Assembly: GCA_001595385.3 (NCBI GenBank)
Contig: LVEI03000001.1
Span: 434,001 to 498,000, forward strand
Direction of reading: 5' to 3'
DNA: 64,000 nucleotides
Source: Deltaproteobacteria bacterium GWC2_55_46
GTDB lineage: Bacteria > Desulfobacterota > GWC2-55-46
The position numbers and the translations under genes were made by a program. Positions 59,857 through 64,000 of the stretch are shown piece by piece (positions within the stretch are counted from its first letter, which is position 1; each line of letters opens with the position of its first letter). The notes under the pieces were generated by a model, which saw only the letters and a list, made by a program, of their open reading frames with translations, was not told the origin of the DNA and did not search any database.

Positions 59857-62183
59857 GGGTGCGCTTGCTTGTACTCCGGGTCATAGGGCCGGTTCACATC
59901 CAGCCTGCCCCTGTTGGAGGCCTTGGCGAAAAGCTCCTTGAAAGAGTCGCCGTCCCTCGGGAAGATCGAATAGCCGTAAAGGATATCGGTCTTGCCCTCG
60001 GAGAAGGCCTTCTTGAAAGAGTCTTCGTTCGCGATGACCTCGGTTATCGAATAAAGGAGCCTCGTTACCTTCTCGTCTGTGTCGAGGAAGAGGAAGCCGA
60101 AGGTCTCCTCGTTAAGCCTTACGACGACGTCGAAGCTCCGCGTCTTTCTCCTGATGTGTCCTACGAGCACGGATTCGAACTCGGCCTTGCCGGAGCCGAA
60201 GTCCTTGAGCCCCGCTATGCGGACTGTGGCGAGCACAAGGCCCCTGTCAAAGCGCCTTGCCCGGTTTAGCTCCTCGTCGACCCTCTGCTCGAATATCTGC
60301 AGCGGCGGCGGCCCTGAGGCCACGGCCTCTTTCCTTAATTCCATCGGCTCGGGCGTCTTTATGTTCAGGAGGGATTTCTCGGCGTAGACCGAGAACCGCG
60401 CGAGTATCTCTCCGTCCTGCTTTGAGAAGGCGCACGGGAAAAGCGAGTTGTCTCCGGTCTTGTTGAAAAGCGACAGCACACCAGCCACCTCGTCATCGAC
60501 TAAAAGCGGCCTTGAGATGACCGACCTGATGTAGGGGCTGGCGTCTTCCGAGAACTCGCGGGAGACCGGCTCTTTTCTCCGGAGGACCTCCATCACAGTC
60601 TCCTTCTCGAACGGCAGGAAGTACTCCCGCACCTTGGCGTCGTCAAGTCCGAAGGTGGCGGCTGTCTGGAACCTCTTCGAGCCTGCCTGTTTTATGCGAA
60701 GCAGCGACCCTTCGGCCCCGAGTATCGCCGCCGGGGTTGTTGCGATGATGGTGACGAGCCTTTTCGGGTCTTTTATCGATATCATCTCGAGGCCCGCCTC
60801 GTCCACGGCGAACATCTTCCGCGAGCGCATCTTCTCTCTTTCGTTCTGCTTGTGCTTCCATACGCTCTCGGCGAGAAGCGTTCTTATGTCTTTCAGGAAA
60901 GATTCATGGTAGACCGAAAGGCCCTGGTGCGAGATTATCTGCCCGTTCAGGGTGCCTACGAGCTGCCCCTTCGCTATCATCGGAAGGGACATGTAAACCC
61001 GCTTCGTGTGCCCGTGCTCTGTCCTATCTACGAGGAAGGTGTCGGCCATGCCCTCAAGGGAAGAGCCCTCGATGCCTTCGCCCGGCCTCAAGGTCAATAG
61101 CCCGATGCCCTTGCTGTCCCTTATGCTCGAAGCCTGGAGCATGAGCCTGCCTGAGTCGTCGTCATAAATATAGATAAAACAGGTGAGCCCCGGTATTATC
61201 TCGACGAGTCGCTTTGCGACCGCGCCAAGGCGCCGCTCCAGCGGTATCTGGGTGGACATGATCGAGTCCACCTCTTTCCAGAAGGTGAACTTAGCCGAGT
61301 CCACCCGGAGGCTTTCGTACTCGTTCGACCTCTGTATGACCTCAGCCGCAAGCCCCGCAAGGCTTGAAAGGAAGCCGAGGTCGTCTTCGGTAAATACGTG
61401 CACCGATTCGCTCGAACTTACGTTTATTACGCCTATCACATCGCCCTTTACGACAAGCGGGACGCTCATCGCGCTCTTTACGTCGCTCCTCTCCATCGGC
61501 CTGGAGAATTCCCCTGTCCTGGCCTTGCCGCTTATAAGGAGCGGCTTCCCGGTCTGGGCGACCTTGCCGGATACGCCCTCGCCCATGGAGACCCTGATCT
61601 TTCTTACTACCTCCTCATCCATGCCCTTGGCTATCTCGACCCGAAGCATATTCTCTTCGTTTATGAGCATGATGGAGCCGCGCTCGGCCATGGTCGATTC
61701 TGTGGCGAGCTTCAAGATCACGGAGAGCAGCTCTTTTCTGTCGATTGAAAGCCTTACGGCGTCGACTATCTCGCGGAAGGCTGAAAGGAGGTTCATCTGC
61801 TCGTGTATCTTGTCCTGCCCAGGGCCTTCCTGAGGCGTGGAAGTCCTTACCCCCCAGAGAAGGCGCGTGGAAAGGGGGCCGAGCTTCTCGACGTCCCTGA
61901 ACTCCGGGGCTTCGAGAAACTTCTCGGTAGAGTGGTCCTGAAGGGCGTTTACGATTATATCTACGCGCGCCTTCTTTATCTTTTCAAGATCGGTCGTTAT
62001 CTCGATATTGAACTTGGGCGGAATGCGGTAGCCGAGCTCCTTCAATTTAAAGAGCATGGCGTTTGGGTTCGGATCGGCTATGAGGCAGACCTTGCTCCGC
62101 CTGTCTGAAAGGAGCACGGGCAGGAGCTTTAGCCCCTCTTTATTGGCGCCGATTATGGCTATGTTCTTGACTTCCCCTGCCAT
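59853..62183 (-). CDS. GAF-domain protein with Rossmann-like start and degenerate GGDEF end
   Basis: A 776-residue cytoplasmic protein. Residues 1-110 look like a Rossmann-type nucleotide-binding fold (IAIIGANKEGLKLLPVL, VCLIADPNPNAM). Three GAF-type domains follow (about 150-290, 310-470 and 480-620; GEGVSGKVAQTGKPLL, GQLVGTLNGQII, DDEVAGVLSLFNKTG). The C-terminal ~140 residues resemble a diguanylate cyclase fold (RRFDRGLVLATVRI, FDVVVRLNEETFGFLF), but the catalytic GGDEF is missing, so it is probably a sensor only. It overlaps moaD by four bases. Confidence 0.72.
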   Translation of the reverse strand: MAGEVKNIAIIGANKEGLKLLPVLLSDRRSKVCLIADPNPNAMLFKLKELGYRIPPKFNIEITTDLEKIKKARVDIIVNALQDHSTEKFLEAPEFRDVEKLGPLSTRLLWGVRTSTPQEGPGQDKIHEQMNLLSAFREIVDAVRLSIDRKELLSVILKLATESTMAERGSIMLINEENMLRVEIAKGMDEEVVRKIRVSMGEGVSGKVAQTGKPLLISGKARTGEFSRPMERSDVKSAMSVPLVVKGDVIGVINVSSSESVHVFTEDDLGFLSSLAGLAAEVIQRSNEYESLRVDSAKFTFWKEVDSIMSTQIPLERRLGAVAKRLVEIIPGLTCFIYIYDDDSGRLMLQASSIRDSKGIGLLTLRPGEGIEGSSLEGMADTFLVDRTEHGHTKRVYMSLPMIAKGQLVGTLNGQIISHQGLSVYHESFLKDIRTLLAESVWKHKQNEREKMRSRKMFAVDEAGLEMISIKDPKRLVTIIATTPAAILGAEGSLLRIKQAGSKRFQTAATFGLDDAKVREYFLPFEKETVMEVLRRKEPVSREFSEDASPYIRSVISRPLLVDDEVAGVLSLFNKTGDNSLFPCAFSKQDGEILARFSVYAEKSLLNIKTPEPMELRKEAVASGPPPLQIFEQRVDEELNRARRFDRGLVLATVRIAGLKDFGSGKAEFESVLVGHIRRKTRSFDVVVRLNEETFGFLFLDTDEKVTRLLYSITEVIANEDSFKKAFSEGKTDILYGYSIFPRDGDSFKELFAKASNRGRLDVNRPYDPEYKQAHP

Positions 62184-62185
62184 CC

Positions 62186-62590
62186 TCAGACCTTCTCCAG
62201 TATGCCAAGCTCAAGGAGCCTGTTCATAAGCCTTATAGACTCGATGTCGCCGACGTTGCCGCCATGCTCGATCCCCTTGCCCCTGGCCTCGTCGAGCCTC
62301 CTCAAGCCCTCGAGGATAAGCCCCTCTGGAGATTCGCTGATGGTCCTCTCAGGGCTCGGGGTGTCAGGCTCGACCTCGAACTCGCCGTCCTTCCACGAAA
62401 GGAGCTGGTAGAAGGCATCCGGGCCTGTAAGGTCCCTGAAGGCGGCGTGGACTATCAGGCCGTCTTTTATATAGACACGTCCATAGCCATGCTCTGAGCC
62501 CAGGTGCACGGCTACCGTCTTCCTCTCGGCATTGAATATCTGGACGATGTCCACCAGGCCCATGTCCTTGAGCCTGCCCTTTACTCCCAC
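62186..62590 (-). CDS. DUF4388 domain protein
   Basis: A 134-residue protein with one DUF4388 domain (GRLKDMGLVDIVQIFNAERKT, VYIKDGLIVHAAFRDLTG, AFYQLLSWKDGEFEV), found in signalling proteins of Deltaproteobacteria and related groups. The frame begins with TTG at 62614, but GTG at 62590, five bases after GGGAGG, is preferred. Two bases separate it from the GAF protein, so the two are co-translated. A role in the same signalling pathway is inferred. Confidence 0.75.
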   Translation of the reverse strand: MGVKGRLKDMGLVDIVQIFNAERKTVAVHLGSEHGYGRVYIKDGLIVHAAFRDLTGPDAFYQLLSWKDGEFEVEPDTPSPERTISESPEGLILEGLRRLDEARGKGIEHGGNVGDIESIRLMNRLLELGILEKV

Positions 62591-62686
62591 GGGAGCCTCC
62601 CAGGGGGGTCTCAAATACCCCCTTTTTCCACGTCTATTCTATCCCAAAGACAAGATTTTATCTATCACTAATTATTTAAGAAAAGG

Positions 62687-63943
62687 CTACTCCCGTATCT
62701 GCCCTTCTCCGTAGATTATAAACTTCTGGGTGGTAAGCTCCTCAAGGCCCATAGGCCCGAAGGCGTGTATCTTGGTGGTGGAAATACCTATCTCCGCGCC
62801 AAGGCCGAGCTGGAAGCCGTCTGAAAACCTCGTTGACGCATTCACAAGGACGGTCGATGAGTTGACCTCGCGCAAAAACCTCTGAGAGTTGGCGTAATCG
62901 CTCGTTACTATCGACTCTGTATGTAGAGAGCCATACCTGTTGATATGGTCTACAGCCTCGTCAAGACCGTCCACCACCTTTACGGCCAGGATGAGGTCAA
63001 GGTACTCGGCGGACCAGTCTTCGACTGTAGCCGCCTTTATATCTTGCACTACCTGCCTTGTCCTCTCGCATCCCCTTACCTCCACCCCTGCCGCCCTGTA
63101 CTTCTCCAACATCGCCGGCAGGAACTTTCCGGCTATATCCTTATGGACAAGGAGCGTTTCCATGGAGTTGCATACCCCCGGCCTTTGCACCTTGGCGTTG
63201 AAGGCTATCCTTTCGGCCATGTCGATATCCGCAGAAGAGTCTATAAATACATGGCAGACGCCCTTATAGTGCTTTATTACCGGTATCTTTGAGTTCTCGA
63301 CCACGAACCTTATAAGCCCCTCCCCGCCCCTGGGGATTATGAGGTCTATATACTCCTCAAGCTTGAGCATCTCAAGTATCGCTTCCCTGTCCGTGGTCGG
63401 TATTACCTGTATCGAGCGCGAAGGCACGCCAGAGGCCTCGCAAGCCTCATTGAGTATTTTGGCTATCGCGTTGTTCGAGTTTATGGCCTCGCTCCCCCCG
63501 CGAAGCACCACAGCGTTCCCGGATTTCAAGCAAAGTCCGGCGGCGTCAGCCGTGACGTTCGGCCTGGACTCATAGATGATGCCGATGACACCGATAGGGA
63601 TCCTCATCCTGCCGACCATGAGGCCGTTCGGCCTCTTCCACATCTTCGTCACCTCTCCGACAGGGTCGGGTAGCGCCGCAACCTCACGGAGCCCGGCGGC
63701 CATCGTAGCGATGACCTTATCCGAGAGGGTAAGCCTTTCTATCATGGCCTTCGTAAGCCCCTTCTTCTCAGCGGCCTCGATGTCCTTTTTGTTCTCTTCC
63801 TTTAAAAAAGCGGCGGCGGCCACAACCCCGTCTGCCATCTTAAGAAGCGCCCTGTTCTTCGCGGCGCTCTCTAGCTTCGCCAAACCGAAAGAGGCCTGTC
63901 TCGCGGCCTTTGCTATTTCAAGAACCCCATCCTTCACAGACAT
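62687..63943 (-). CDS. proA: Gamma-glutamyl phosphate reductase
   Basis: Second enzyme of proline synthesis; reduces gamma-glutamyl phosphate to glutamate semialdehyde with NADPH. The aldehyde-dehydrogenase-like fold shows [20 protein letters not shown], the catalytic cysteine in [16 protein letters not shown], and [23 protein letters not shown] near the C terminus. Length of 418 is normal. proB, often upstream, may lie just outside the window past 64,000. It begins 57 bases before the window end. Confidence 0.95.
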   Translation of the reverse strand: MSVKDGVLEIAKAARQASFGLAKLESAAKNRALLKMADGVVAAAAFLKEENKKDIEAAEKKGLTKAMIERLTLSDKVIATMAAGLREVAALPDPVGEVTKMWKRPNGLMVGRMRIPIGVIGIIYESRPNVTADAAGLCLKSGNAVVLRGGSEAINSNNAIAKILNEACEASGVPSRSIQVIPTTDREAILEMLKLEEYIDLIIPRGGEGLIRFVVENSKIPVIKHYKGVCHVFIDSSADIDMAERIAFNAKVQRPGVCNSMETLLVHKDIAGKFLPAMLEKYRAAGVEVRGCERTRQVVQDIKAATVEDWSAEYLDLILAVKVVDGLDEAVDHINRYGSLHTESIVTSDYANSQRFLREVNSSTVLVNASTRFSDGFQLGLGAEIGISTTKIHAFGPMGLEELTTQKFIIYGEGQIRE

Positions 63944-64000
63944 GAAAATCTCCTTGAGAAAACAGGTATAACTACCCTGTTTTTCAGTGATTTTTTATTC

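Overview
This window is a 64 kb piece of a bacterial chromosome with moderate to high GC and dense, mostly minus-strand operons. The gene content fits a Gram-negative, cytochrome-rich anaerobe of the Desulfobacterota (former Deltaproteobacteria) or a neighbouring phylum such as Nitrospirota. The clues are a pilB-pilT-pilC-pilS-pilR-pilA order, c7-type multiheme cytochromes, a heme-binding sensor kinase, a PEP-CTERM protein, and a SAM-I riboswitch in front of a threonine synthase gene. Species cannot be told from the sequence alone. I saw no rRNA, tRNA, CRISPR array or prophage.

Layout: (1) 0-4.6 kb: a glycosyltransferase, a six-heme cytochrome c and a CopA copper ATPase. (2) 5.0-12.7 kb: one tightly packed plus-strand operon of three radical SAM proteins, a thiamine-diphosphate E1 alpha/beta pair without E2 or E3, a GT2, a GT9 and a small HxDH-type membrane protein. 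This looks like a pathway for an unusual glycan or glycolipid. (3) 12.7-13.3 kb: a DUF559 endonuclease gene between near-identical direct repeats, probably a small mobile islet. (4) 13.3-23.5 kb: a type IV pilus locus with two pilins, a membrane TPR glycosyltransferase-like protein between them, PilR/PilS, and a clear sigma-54 promoter for the main pilin. (5) 23.6-30.4 kb: signalling genes, pgsA, a lytic transglycosylase and nadB.

(6) 31.0-36.8 kb: a six-gene minus-strand operon of envelope proteins (FlgT-N-like, GNA1162-like, CsgG-like, SLH/TPR lipoprotein, LPP20-like, beta-barrel). The parts resemble flagellar H-ring or curli-export components, but there are no flagellar or curli genes nearby. 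(7) 38.2-49.3 kb: a sulfur-assimilation island. Sulfate enters through a DASS transporter and is reduced by Sat, an FeS-type APS reductase and a siroheme sulfite reductase. Sulfur is then probably loaded on a CysO/HcyS-like carrier protein ending in GGVS by a MoeB-like adenylyltransferase, with a JAMM protease, a cysteine synthase, a NIL protein, TusA and a SAM-riboswitch-controlled ThrC.

(8) 49.3-56.7 kb: a triheme cytochrome, outer-membrane barrels, a CBS-type pyrophosphatase, RF3 and a ZIP transporter. (9) 56.7-58.6 kb: a repeat-rich islet with REP palindromes, a PEP-CTERM protein behind a sigma-54 promoter, and an IS110 transposase remnant. (10) 58.6-63.9 kb: molybdopterin genes coupled to a large GAF-domain regulator, a DUF4388 protein and proA.
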